Shown piece after piece: positions 16,414 to 25,303 of a DNA stretch of 64,000 nt (positions are counted from its first letter, which is position 1; every line of letters begins with the position of its first letter). The notes beneath the pieces were generated by a model, which saw only the letters and a program-made list of their open reading frames with translations, searched no databases and had not been told where the DNA came from. Source of the stretch: Perlabentimonas sp041656735 (GTDB lineage: Bacteria > Bacteroidota > Bacteroidia > Bacteroidales > Tenuifilaceae); the NCBI GenBank assembly GCA_041656735.1, contig JBBACY010000014.1, forward strand, positions 11,279 to 75,278. Direction: 5' to 3'. The translations under genes and the position numbers were made by a program.

Positions 16414-17634
16414 ATGGATAAGTTTTCAACTATAAAAATACGAGGAGAAAAAAAATTTAAAACGGTTAGAATCAGCTCTGATTCAAAACCAAAGATTCTT
16501 GACCCAATTATCGAAAAATGGCAAACTTTACTAAACACACTCGCCAGAGTTATTGATGTGCCATCAGGTTTAATTATGCGTTTAAATGAAGAAACGATTG
16601 AAGTATTTTTAAAAAGCAATACCGAAAGCAACCCCTATAAAGCTAATGAGAAAGCCAAGCTGCTTCAAGGTTTTTATTGCGAAACCGTTATTGGAACACA
16701 AAATACATTGATTGTACCCAATGCAACCAAAAACGAGCTTTGGAACAAAAATAATCCCGATGTTGATATAGATATGATTTCTTATATGGGAGTTCCACTC
16801 AACTGGCCCGATGGCGAATGCTTTGGAACTATCTGTGTTTTAGCCAATAAAGAGACCCATTACAGCAAGGAATTTGAGAATCTATTAATTCAAATTAAGC
16901 AGCATATTGAGGTTGACTTACAACTTTTGCTAACCAACAAAGAACTCGAAGTACTGAATGCTACAAAAACGAAGTTCCTATCTTTAATTTCGCACGATGT
17001 ACGCGGAAACATTGGCAGTGCCGACCAATTACTGAAGTTAATTATTGAAAACATAGACGACTATAGCAAAACACACCTTAAAGACACGCTCCTCTCGCTT
17101 AGTCAAAGCCTATCCGAATCGTATTTTACACTAGAAAATATGCTGAGTTGGTCCAAGGCAGAGATACTACAAATAGAGCCTAAGATTTTACCAATAGATT
17201 TAGCTGAAGTTATTGATGACCTTCTACTATTCTTCAATCAAACCATAGAAATAAAAAAACTTAGAATAAAGAAAGATTATTACGCTGAAAAGGTCATTGT
17301 GTCCGCAGATAGAAAAATGATTAAGGTGGGTTTAAACAACATTCTATCAAACGCCATAAAATATTCGCAGAATGGTGGTTTAATAACTATTCGGTTAAAA
17401 AAACAAGAGAGTAAGACTGTTATTGAAATAATTGATGCTGGAATTGGGATGGATAAAGACACCGCTAGCAAATTATTTAATTACAATGAATCACATAGCA
17501 AGTCGGGCACACAAGGTGAAAGCAGTTCAGGAATTGGATTAATGTTAACAAAAGAATTCCTTGATAAGAACAATGCCAAAGTTACCGTAGACAGCGAAAT
17601 TGGTAAAGGCACAAAATTTAGGATTACCATATAA
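16414..17634 (+). CDS. Sensor histidine kinase with GAF domain, cytoplasmic
   Basis: The 406-residue protein has no transmembrane segment. A GAF domain spans about 30-165 (IMRLNEETIEVFLKS, then SYMGVPLNWPDGECFGTICV). The kinase core has the H-box FLSLISHDVRGNIG with phospho-acceptor H194, the N-box GLNNILSNAIKYS, G1 IIDAGIGMDKD and G2 SSGIGLMLTKEF. The H-box has DVRG where most kinases have DLRt/DLRn. No response regulator gene is adjacent, so it is an orphan kinase; the nearest single receiver is at 40786. An in-frame TTG at 16408 is a less likely start. Confidence 0.9.
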   Translation: MDKFSTIKIRGEKKFKTVRISSDSKPKILDPIIEKWQTLLNTLARVIDVPSGLIMRLNEETIEVFLKSNTESNPYKANEKAKLLQGFYCETVIGTQNTLIVPNATKNELWNKNNPDVDIDMISYMGVPLNWPDGECFGTICVLANKETHYSKEFENLLIQIKQHIEVDLQLLLTNKELEVLNATKTKFLSLISHDVRGNIGSADQLLKLIIENIDDYSKTHLKDTLLSLSQSLSESYFTLENMLSWSKAEILQIEPKILPIDLAEVIDDLLLFFNQTIEIKKLRIKKDYYAEKVIVSADRKMIKVGLNNILSNAIKYSQNGGLITIRLKKQESKTVIEIIDAGIGMDKDTASKLFNYNESHSKSGTQGESSSGIGLMLTKEFLDKNNAKVTVDSEIGKGTKFRITI

Positions 17635-17763
17635 GAGGTCATAACAACAAGTAGAGCTAAGAGCGAATAACAAATGTTTCGAGACCATTCAATCAATATT
17701 TTACTGGAGTTTCGTAAATAATTGAATAATTTACAACCCGCACCCTAACCCACAATAAGCAGT

Positions 17764-18090
17764 ATGGCTTCAGACCAAAGTTTTGTTGATTATATTTTAG
17801 ATCAAATAGAAAATGCGGGAGAAATTACCGCAAAGAAAATGTTTGGGGAGTACGGAATATACTCTAATGGGAAAATATTCGGCCTCATTTGCGACAATAA
17901 ACTCTTTATAAAACCAACTAAAGGCGGCGCCCAATTTATTGGAGATGTAGTTGAAGCATCGCCTTACACAGGCGCTAAACCCAGTTTTTTAATAGAAGAA
18001 AAGATTGAGAATAAAGAACGGCTAAGCGAATTGGTAAGGATTTCGGTAAAGGAACTACCCGACCCCAAACCCAAAAAGAAGACAAAATAG
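17764..18090 (+). CDS. TfoX N-terminal-domain protein
   Basis: The 108-residue protein matches the TfoX N-terminal domain: FVDYILDQIENAGEITAKKM, then FGEYGIYSNGKIFGLICDNKLFIK and a C-terminal helix. In Gammaproteobacteria TfoX activates competence genes, but stand-alone N-domain proteins are widespread and their function is not established. It ends in a lysine-rich tail (PKPKKKTK). It is monocistronic, followed by a hairpin terminator. Confidence 0.8.
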   Translation: MASDQSFVDYILDQIENAGEITAKKMFGEYGIYSNGKIFGLICDNKLFIKPTKGGAQFIGDVVEASPYTGAKPSFLIEEKIENKERLSELVRISVKELPDPKPKKKTK

Positions 18091-18129
18091 CGACCTCTAG
18101 CACAAAGCTGAACAAAATACAAGTTGATA

Positions 18130-18157
18130 AAAAAGCGGTACATCCTTATCGCTTTTT
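18130..18157 (+). terminator. Rho-independent terminator after the TfoX-like gene
   Basis: AAAAAGCG (18130-18137) pairs with CGCTTTTT (18150-18157) across a 12-base loop, and the 3' arm itself supplies the T-run. It is 40 bases after the stop codon. Confidence 0.5.
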
Positions 18158-18214
18158 ACTAATTTTGTGCTTCGCACACGCTAAAACAAATCAAATTAAA
18201 ATAATGGTACACCA

Positions 18215-18583
18215 ATGAAAGCAGTTTTAACCATTGTACTCCTTATACTAAGCAACTCATTTATGGTAATTGCTTGGTACGGACACCTAAAATTTGCTGA
18301 ATGGAATTGGTTCAGTAAACTAGGATTAGTTTCCATAGTACTAATTAGCTGGGGAATCGCGCTTTTCGAATATGTGTTTCAGGTTCCTGCAAATAGAATT
18401 GGCTTTAGTGGAAACGGCGGTCCCTTTTCCCTAATTGAGCTAAAAGTAATTCAAGAGGTTATTACCCTAGTTGTTTTTGCGATATTCACTTTACTTGTAT
18501 TCAAAACCGAAACATTCAGAATAAACCATATTATTTCATTCCTATTTCTGATTTTAGCAGTTTACTTTATGTTTAAAAGATAG
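18215..18583 (+). CDS. DMT-family membrane protein (DUF486)
   Basis: The 122-residue protein has four hydrophobic segments. Characteristic of DUF486 are FMVIAWYGHLKF, WGIALFEYVFQVPANRIGF, the ELKVIQEVITLVVF segment and a final LFLILAVYFMF. Members are small, four-helix, drug/metabolite-transporter-like proteins of unknown substrate. Length equals the family norm. It stands alone with its own leader. Confidence 0.85.
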   Translation: MKAVLTIVLLILSNSFMVIAWYGHLKFAEWNWFSKLGLVSIVLISWGIALFEYVFQVPANRIGFSGNGGPFSLIELKVIQEVITLVVFAIFTLLVFKTETFRINHIISFLFLILAVYFMFKR

Positions 18584-18751
18584 GGGGTTACAGCAAATCC
18601 TTGTTAACTGTTTTAAAAGCAGCAAAATGAAGAGGTAATAAAAATTGATTTTCGAGCAGAAAAATTCGTACATTAGAAAGAATTATTGAGATATATAAAA
18701 CCCAAAAAACTCAACATAAAACCTACTTCGGGGTAATTAAAAAACATTAAA

Positions 18752-19528
18752 ATGAAACACATAGATGACCTAAAACTGGCAGTTCTAATTGATGCCGACA
18801 ACATTCCCTACTCAAACATAAAAGGGATGCTAGATGAAATTGCCAAGCTTGGAATACCTACCATAAAAAGAATTTACGGCGACTGGACAAAACCCACCGT
18901 TTCGGGATGGAAACCCGCACTGCTCGAACACGCCATAACACCCATACAGCAATACAGCTACACAACAGGCAAAAACGCCACCGACTCGGCAATGATTATT
19001 GATGCTATGGATATTTTACATAGCGATAAGGTTGATGGGTTCTGCCTTGTATCGAGCGACAGCGATTTTACCCGACTGGCAACCAGGCTAAGAGAATCGG
19101 GAATGCTAGTTGTTGGTATTGGCGAAAAAAAGACCCCAAGACCGTTTATCGCCTCCTGCGACAAGTTTATTTACATTGAAATTATCGCGCTTACAAAAAC
19201 AAAATCCTCAGAATCTACTTCTCAAGGCAAGGAAACGACAAAAATCAACAAAAACGCTCCAATCGCTCCCGAAGTTGACAAGATTGATGACAAACTGGTT
19301 AAACTATTAAGGGCTACAATTGACGACCTAGCCGATGATGATGGGTGGGCGTTTCTTGCGGAGGTAGGAAACCTGCTTATGAAAAAGAAACCCGATTTCG
19401 ACTCTCGAAATTATGGTTTTACCAAGTTAACCCCTCTTATTAAATCGTTAAAAAAACATATTGAAATTGACGAAAGGGAGGTTCAAAATACACGTATTAA
19501 GCATATCTATATCAGGAATAAGGAGTAA
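18752..19528 (+). CDS. NYN-domain ribonuclease-like protein with LOTUS/OST-HTH domain
   Basis: The 258-residue protein has an N-terminal NYN (PIN-like) domain, about 1-150, with the acidic residues of LAVLIDADNIPYSN and of VDGFCLVSSDSDFTRLATRL, then the ending GIGEKKTPRPFIASCDKFIY. A charged linker (about 150-180) leads to a C-terminal OST-HTH/LOTUS domain (about 183-255). The combination is common in bacteria and presumed to be an RNA-processing nuclease with an RNA-binding module. It is monocistronic. Confidence 0.88.
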   Translation: MKHIDDLKLAVLIDADNIPYSNIKGMLDEIAKLGIPTIKRIYGDWTKPTVSGWKPALLEHAITPIQQYSYTTGKNATDSAMIIDAMDILHSDKVDGFCLVSSDSDFTRLATRLRESGMLVVGIGEKKTPRPFIASCDKFIYIEIIALTKTKSSESTSQGKETTKINKNAPIAPEVDKIDDKLVKLLRATIDDLADDDGWAFLAEVGNLLMKKKPDFDSRNYGFTKLTPLIKSLKKHIEIDEREVQNTRIKHIYIRNKE

Positions 19529-19764
19529 CTGCTGCATACAATTATTAATGTATAATATGGGCTTGTTTTTGCTGTATTACCTGTCGTTGTTTGTATCTCG
19601 CAAAACAAATTGATAATTTCAGATTACCGTTTTGAGTAAAAAAAAACCAATGAATAATTTTTACAATGATTTTACTGTGCCCAGAAGGCAATTGAGTTTA
19701 TTAATCATCATTAAAATAAAGTTAGCCATACACTCGGTGATTTGAACTATAAAACCATTGGGCT

Positions 19765-20337
19765 ATGAGTACACATACATTAAGAAATATTATTTCCCTA
19801 TTTATTATAGTTTCTGCAGCCTCATACAATGCATATAGTCAGGAATATAAGCTTAAGAGCAGTTACATTGGTATATTGCCATCAGTACTATTTGAACCCT
19901 ATGATACCATCGAGGCTATTGAGGTAAATATAGTTCCTTTTGTATATGAATATAAGTTCAATAGAGAAACCGGAATTCAATTTCGGTCAATCGTAAACTA
20001 CAGATTTTATAAACTAAGGAATGGTATTAGCCAAATTGGGGGTACACTTCTTATAAATAAGTATTTAACTTCACTATTTAAAGAAGATTTTTTTATAATT
20101 CCCGTTATCTCCGGTTTTTGTACGTACACCTTCAACCAAATAGATAAAATTAATACTTCCACGGTAGGTATAGAGCCTGGAGTGATGTTCAAAGTGTCCA
20201 ATAGTTTCACTATAAACCTTAACCTACAGCCTGGTATTAATTATTATCACGGCAGTTTTTCCCGCAAATTTATTGGCACTAAAAATGGCTTTAAACCACA
20301 CTTCGGAGTTATCTTTCATATGGGGTATCATTTTTAA
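19765..20337 (+). CDS. Small outer-membrane beta-barrel-like protein, function unknown
   Basis: The 190-residue protein has a signal peptide (about 1-25, ending SYNAYS before QEYKL). The rest consists of alternating amphipathic strands such as VPFVYEYKFNRETGIQFRS and ends in aromatic HMGYHF, a typical C-terminal beta-signal of outer-membrane barrels. No catalytic motif was recognised. It ends 25 bases before the GH92 gene on the same strand and could be co-transcribed with it. Confidence 0.6.
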   Translation: MSTHTLRNIISLFIIVSAASYNAYSQEYKLKSSYIGILPSVLFEPYDTIEAIEVNIVPFVYEYKFNRETGIQFRSIVNYRFYKLRNGISQIGGTLLINKYLTSLFKEDFFIIPVISGFCTYTFNQIDKINTSTVGIEPGVMFKVSNSFTINLNLQPGINYYHGSFSRKFIGTKNGFKPHFGVIFHMGYHF

Positions 20338-20362
20338 TACAGAAAAATAAAATCAGACAAAT

Positions 20363-23299
20363 ATGAAAATCAGAATAAATATTCTGGCAGCAAGTATTCT
20401 TCTCATTGCATTTGCTTGCAAAACAGAAACTAGGGTCGAAAACCCTGCCCAACTGGTTAACCCACTTATTGGCACCGATGCCCACGGGCACACCTATCCC
20501 GGCGCCAGCACACCTTTTGGTATGGTACAGCTTAGCCCCGATACCCGCCTAAGCGGTTGGGATGGCTGCTCGGGATACCACTATTCCGACTCAATAATTT
20601 ACGGATTTACACATACCGCGCTAAGCGGAACGGGGGTTGGCGATTATGGCGATATTCTGCTAATGCCCGTAATGGGCAAACCCACAGTGCTAAATACCGA
20701 GTATCTATCGCCTTTTCAAAAGAAAAACGAGAAGGCTTCGGCTGGTTACTACAGCGTTTATCTTGATAAACCCCGTGTGCTTGCCGAACTCACCACAACC
20801 ACTCGTGTTGGCTATCATCGTTATACCTTTCCAAAAACAAGCGAGGCAAATATAATTATCGACCTTGAGCATAGGGATAAGGTAACCGATTCGTGGATTG
20901 AAGTGCTGAGCGATACCGAAATCAGAGGAATGCGCCGCTCATCAAACTGGGCTAACGATATGGTTTGGTATTTCCATATGGAATTCTCAAAACCCTTTAC
21001 ACGTAAAGGGGTAGCGCTAGACAATAAGTTGCAAGATGATATAAAATTTGCTCAGGGAACCAGCATAAAAGCATTTGTGGGATTTGAAACCGAGGAGGGG
21101 GAAGCCATTGAGGTCAAGGTTTCGCTATCGGCTGTCGATTCCGATGGGGCGCTTAAGAATATGCAAGCCGAATTGCCTAACTGGGGTTTTGAAGAAACCA
21201 AACAAAAAGCGTTCGATACGTGGAATAAAGAGCTAAGTAAGATTATTATAACTGGCGGCACAGAGGAACAGAAAACCGTTTTTTATACCGCAATGTACCA
21301 CGCATTCCTGCAGCCCAATGTTTTTATGGATATTGATAATAGGTATCGCGGAATCGACAAGCAGATACATACCGCCAATGGCTTTACAAACTACACCGTA
21401 TTCTCGCTTTGGGATACCTATCGGGCATGGCATCCGTTGATGACAATTATTGAGCAGCAACGCACCAAGGATTTTATTAATACAATGCTAAATATGTACG
21501 AAAAGGGCGGCTTGCTTCCAATATGGGAGCTGGCGGCCAACGAAACCAACTGTATGATTGGTAACCACGCCATATCGGTAATTGCCGATGCGCACAGTAA
21601 GGGCATCGATGGGTTTGATACGCAGAAAGCCCTTAACGCAATGTTACATAGCGCAACCCGCGACCATTTTGGGCTAAAAGCCTACCGCCAGCACGGTCAT
21701 ATCCCTGGCGATATGGAGCACGAGTCTATATCAAAAACGCTTGAATACGCTTATAACGACTGGTGCATTGCGGTAATGGCGAAGAGTTTAGGCGAAGAAG
21801 AAATCTATAACGAATATATCCAAAGGGCACAGTACTACAAAAATATTTTCGATACCGAAACAGGTTTTATGCGTCCGCGCCTAAATGGCGGTTGGCTCAC
21901 ACCATTCAACCCAACCACTGTCGATTGGCATTTTACCGAGGCAAACTCGTGGCAATACAGCTTTTACGTTCCGCACGATATTACGGGGCTATACAATTTG
22001 CACGGAGGCAAGGAGCTATTTGCAACAAAAGTCGACGAACTGTTTGAAACCGACAACACCATCTCTGGTCGCGACCAGAAGGATATTTCGGGGTTAATTG
22101 GTCAGTATGCCCAAGGCAATGAACCCAGCCACCATATGGCGTACCTGTACAATTTTGTAAATCAACCCTGGAAAACTCAGTTTAGGGTACGTCAAATAAT
22201 GGCCGAACTATACACCCACAAGCCCGACGGGCTAAGCGGTAACGAGGACTGCGGTCAGATGTCGGCTTGGTACATTATGAGCGCCATGGGTTTTTATCCC
22301 GTTACTCCAGGGCTTCCAGAATACACCATTGGCACTCCCCTATTCCCCGAAGTTGAGGTAAATCTCGAGAACGGCAAAACCTTTAGGGTAACGGCAAATG
22401 GAGTTTCCCATAAAAATTTCTATATCCAATCGGCAACGCTAAATGGTACCAATTACAGCAAATCGTATATTTCGCACAGCGATATTATGAACGGCGGGCA
22501 CCTTCATTTCGAAATGGGTAGTAAGCCCAACAAAAATTGGGGTAGCAGCGATACCGATATTCCAACAACCCACATTACCCACAAGCAAATTCTGCCCATA
22601 CCCTTTATCAACTCAAATGAGCGTCGCATACGCGATAGTATGGTGGTAACCATTGGCACCATAATTCCCCACTGCGAAATTTACTTCACAACCGATGGCA
22701 CTACACCCACACGCCAATCGACACCCTACACCAAACCAATTACACTTACCAGCACCACAACCCTAAAAGCCGTGGCATATATAGAAGGTATGGGGTATAG
22801 TTTCCCAGTAAAAGCCGATTTTGTTAAAATTGACTTAACCCGTACCATCAGCATTAAATCAAAATGCAGTCAGAGTTACCATGCAGGAGGACCCGAGGCA
22901 CTTATAGATGGTATTCGGGGTGCCGAGAACTGGCGCTTAGGTGGCTGGCAAGGCTATCAGGCAACCGATTTTGAGGCGGTTGTAGATTTAGGCAAAACCC
23001 AGCCAGTTAACCACTTGGCAGCAGGTTTTGTGCAGGATATCCGCTCGTGGATTTGGATGCCCAAGGATGTAACATTCTACGTTTCTAACGATGGCAAAGT
23101 GTTTAAGCAGGTGGCAAAGGTAAAAAATACAACCGCTCCCGACAGTTACAATATTACCCAAACCGACCTACAAGCCGAAGTTAAAACAGTAGGTCGTTAC
23201 GTTAAGGTGGTTGCTACCAACTTTGGGAAAATTCCCAGCTGGCATCTTGGCGCCGGTGGTAATGCTTTTATTTTTATTGATGAAATAATAATACAATAA
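20363..23299 (+). CDS. GH92 alpha-mannosidase, lipoprotein
   Basis: The 978-residue protein has a lipobox LLIAFAC with cysteine 19. The N-terminal GH92 domain begins VNPLIGTDAHGHTYPGASTP and GWDGCSGYHYSD. The catalytic half has QGNEPSHHMAYLYNF with the proposed acid E587 and GLSGNEDCGQMSAWYIMSA with the aspartate/glutamate pair near 628-629. GH92 enzymes are calcium-dependent exo-alpha-mannosidases acting mainly on high-mannose N-glycans. The C-terminus carries a chitobiase-type module (YFTTDGTTPTRQSTPYTKP, about 775-815) and an F5/8-type-C domain (about 835-978), as in the GH20 enzyme of the operon at 7108. A strong terminator follows. Confidence 0.93.
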   Translation: MKIRINILAASILLIAFACKTETRVENPAQLVNPLIGTDAHGHTYPGASTPFGMVQLSPDTRLSGWDGCSGYHYSDSIIYGFTHTALSGTGVGDYGDILLMPVMGKPTVLNTEYLSPFQKKNEKASAGYYSVYLDKPRVLAELTTTTRVGYHRYTFPKTSEANIIIDLEHRDKVTDSWIEVLSDTEIRGMRRSSNWANDMVWYFHMEFSKPFTRKGVALDNKLQDDIKFAQGTSIKAFVGFETEEGEAIEVKVSLSAVDSDGALKNMQAELPNWGFEETKQKAFDTWNKELSKIIITGGTEEQKTVFYTAMYHAFLQPNVFMDIDNRYRGIDKQIHTANGFTNYTVFSLWDTYRAWHPLMTIIEQQRTKDFINTMLNMYEKGGLLPIWELAANETNCMIGNHAISVIADAHSKGIDGFDTQKALNAMLHSATRDHFGLKAYRQHGHIPGDMEHESISKTLEYAYNDWCIAVMAKSLGEEEIYNEYIQRAQYYKNIFDTETGFMRPRLNGGWLTPFNPTTVDWHFTEANSWQYSFYVPHDITGLYNLHGGKELFATKVDELFETDNTISGRDQKDISGLIGQYAQGNEPSHHMAYLYNFVNQPWKTQFRVRQIMAELYTHKPDGLSGNEDCGQMSAWYIMSAMGFYPVTPGLPEYTIGTPLFPEVEVNLENGKTFRVTANGVSHKNFYIQSATLNGTNYSKSYISHSDIMNGGHLHFEMGSKPNKNWGSSDTDIPTTHITHKQILPIPFINSNERRIRDSMVVTIGTIIPHCEIYFTTDGTTPTRQSTPYTKPITLTSTTTLKAVAYIEGMGYSFPVKADFVKIDLTRTISIKSKCSQSYHAGGPEALIDGIRGAENWRLGGWQGYQATDFEAVVDLGKTQPVNHLAAGFVQDIRSWIWMPKDVTFYVSNDGKVFKQVAKVKNTTAPDSYNITQTDLQAEVKTVGRYVKVVATNFGKIPSWHLGAGGNAFIFIDEIIIQ

Positions 23300-23317
23300 T
23301 CATCTGATTAACAGACT

Positions 23318-23354
23318 AAAAAGGAACAATAAATAAATATTGTTCCTTTTTTTT
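23318..23354 (+). terminator. Rho-independent terminator after the GH92 gene
   Basis: AAAAAGGAACAATA and TATTGTTCCTTTTT form a 14-base-pair hairpin with a 6-base loop, followed by more T. It is 19 bases after the stop codon and separates the GH92 gene from the sigma-factor operon. Confidence 0.8.
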
Positions 23355-23423
23355 GACTTTATATGTAGCGTTTTGTGCATTTTGCTCATTATATAGATAG
23401 TGACACACGATAAAACCCTTTTA

Positions 23424-23960
23424 ATGATTAACACAATAAAACAGCTAAAACACAAAAATAGAAAAACGCAGCAAGAATTCTACAAAAAGTTTTCGGTGCG
23501 TTTATTCAGGGTTGCATACCGATACGTTAATAACGAACAGGATGCTGGAAGCATTGTAAACATAGGGTTCTATAATATTTTCCAGAATATGGATGGGTTT
23601 ACCTATACCAACGATGAGATGCTTATGGCGTGGATGAAAAAAATTATTGTAAACGAAGCCCTAGCGGTACTCAGGAAAAAGCATAAATATATAAATATTG
23701 ATGAGGTCGACTACGAGATATCGCAAAATGGCTATCATACAGATAACAACCTAGCTGCAGAAGAGTACTATAGGATGATACAGAATTTACCCAGCAATCT
23801 AAGAACCGTTTTCAACCTTTACGCCATTGAGGGGTACTCGCACAGCGAAATAGCTTACAAACTAGGAATAGAGGAGTCGAGCTCACGGGTTTACCTAATG
23901 CGAGCACGCAAATCGCTTCAAGAATCACTTTCGCCTAAATTAAATTATTATGAAAAGTAA
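23424..23960 (+). CDS. ECF-type RNA polymerase sigma factor
   Basis: The 178-residue protein has region 2 (about 15-85; FRVAYRYVNNEQDAGSIVNI, then AWMKKIIVNEALAVLRK) and region 4 (about 110-165; LPSNLRTVFNLYAIEGYSHS, EIAYKLGIEESSSRVYLMRARKSL split over the HTH). I chose the ATG at 23424; a GTG at 23400 would add 8 residues. The stop overlaps the start of the FecR gene by 11 bases, the usual arrangement of sigma and anti-sigma factor. No TonB-dependent receptor follows, which is unusual for this pair in Bacteroidota. Confidence 0.88.
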   Translation: MINTIKQLKHKNRKTQQEFYKKFSVRLFRVAYRYVNNEQDAGSIVNIGFYNIFQNMDGFTYTNDEMLMAWMKKIIVNEALAVLRKKHKYINIDEVDYEISQNGYHTDNNLAAEEYYRMIQNLPSNLRTVFNLYAIEGYSHSEIAYKLGIEESSSRVYLMRARKSLQESLSPKLNYYEK

Positions 23961-24822
23961 TATTGACAATATTTTCAGAGACAAAATTTCTAACCTATCA
24001 TCCGTTCCAGAAGGCACATCGTGGACACCCGAAAAAGGATGGAATGAGTATAAAAAGGCACACGGCAAACGGATTAAACCGTTTAGTAAGGTAGCGCTAT
24101 TTACCGCATCGGCAGCGGCAACCGTAGCAATTATTATAGCTCTTTCAATTAGCACGAACGTATTTTCGCCCAAAGTTATAATTGCAACTAGTCCTGCCGA
24201 TAGCACAAAAGAGCTATTACTTCCCAACGGCAGCAAAGTTTGGATGAATAAAAATAGCACCATCGCATACTCAATCAGAAAGAGTGGCGAGTTTAATTTA
24301 AAGCTCGAAGGCGAGGTCTATATTGAAATTACTGAAGAACCTAATGCGCCCTACACCATAAAAACGGGTAGTGCAGTAATTGCAGTAAAAAGTGCAACAA
24401 AATTAAATGTAAGGGCATACCCCAACGATACTGATATTGATATAACCGTTCGTGATGGCAGCGTGAGCGTATCCGATAATATTTTAGGAAAAGGCTTGGC
24501 GCTACTTGTAACCAAAGGAAATTATTGCTCGGTAAGTCGTGCAAACAGCTTTGTATTTGCAACTGTAAACACTAACGAAAACTATTTGGCTTGGAAAACG
24601 GGTAAACTAATTTTCAACGAAACACCTATGGCTACGGTAACTCAGATTTTACGCCAGTATTACGGAAAAGAAATTACCATTACCGACGATAGCGTAGCCT
24701 ATTATAGCTACACAGGTACCTTTAACAACGCAAGTTTCGACAATGTATTAGCACAAATACAATTAGATAGTATCATTGAAATGAGTAAGGACGGGAATGT
24801 CGTTACTATTTCAAAAAAATAG
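23950..24822 (+). CDS. FecR-family anti-sigma factor
   Basis: The 290-residue protein has a cytoplasmic N-terminus, one transmembrane helix (about 45-65, with VALFTASAAATVAIIIALSI), a FecR domain (about 80-180; STKELLLPNGSKVWMNKNST) and a C-terminal DUF4974 (LIFNETPMATVTQILRQYYG). It should hold the overlapping ECF sigma factor inactive and receive a periplasmic signal. In classical systems the signal comes from the N-terminal domain of a TonB receptor; none is encoded here. Confidence 0.9.
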   Translation: MKSNIDNIFRDKISNLSSVPEGTSWTPEKGWNEYKKAHGKRIKPFSKVALFTASAAATVAIIIALSISTNVFSPKVIIATSPADSTKELLLPNGSKVWMNKNSTIAYSIRKSGEFNLKLEGEVYIEITEEPNAPYTIKTGSAVIAVKSATKLNVRAYPNDTDIDITVRDGSVSVSDNILGKGLALLVTKGNYCSVSRANSFVFATVNTNENYLAWKTGKLIFNETPMATVTQILRQYYGKEITITDDSVAYYSYTGTFNNASFDNVLAQIQLDSIIEMSKDGNVVTISKK

Positions 24823-24846
24823 TAATCAACTAATAAAACTAAAACT

Positions 24847-25272
24847 ATGAAAACATTACTCGGAACACTTATCCTACTATTTGCCATACAAACAGCATCT
24901 ACAGCCCAATGCAGTATAAATTTTGAAAAAGAATATAAAGATAAGCTCGAAGGTGCATACCTTAAGGATTTTGAGGTAAAAAACAGACCTGATTCTGATG
25001 GAATCACAAAATTCTCGGTGATTTTGCGAGAGGGCATTAAATATATAATATATGTAACAAACCCTTCGGTCCCAATAGCTGATGTAAAGTTAACAGTTAC
25101 ACGCAATGAGCAGTATGTAAATCTAAAACGAACTGTTAACTCAGCTGAAAAATATGCTGCCTATAGTGTAAAAATTAAGGAGACAGGTGCATATAATCTT
25201 TATATAGAATTCCGCGATAAATCAATAAAGAGTTGTGTTACTGTGGCATTATACCTCGAAGACATCGAATAA
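24847..25272 (+). CDS. Small secreted protein of unknown function
   Basis: The 141-residue protein has a signal peptide (about 1-20, ending ASTAQ) and two cysteines in the mature part (AQCSINF and KSCVTVAL) that could form one disulfide. The rest is predicted beta-rich (YIIYVTNPSVPIADVKLTVT, GAYNLYIEFRD) and resembles an Ig-like or C2-like sandwich. It follows FecR by 24 bases, so it belongs to the sigma-factor operon and may be its regulated output or the signal partner. I recognise no named family. Confidence 0.65.
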   Translation: MKTLLGTLILLFAIQTASTAQCSINFEKEYKDKLEGAYLKDFEVKNRPDSDGITKFSVILREGIKYIIYVTNPSVPIADVKLTVTRNEQYVNLKRTVNSAEKYAAYSVKIKETGAYNLYIEFRDKSIKSCVTVALYLEDIE

Positions 25273-25303
25273 AACAACACGAGGCCAAAGTAAATAGTCC
25301 CAA

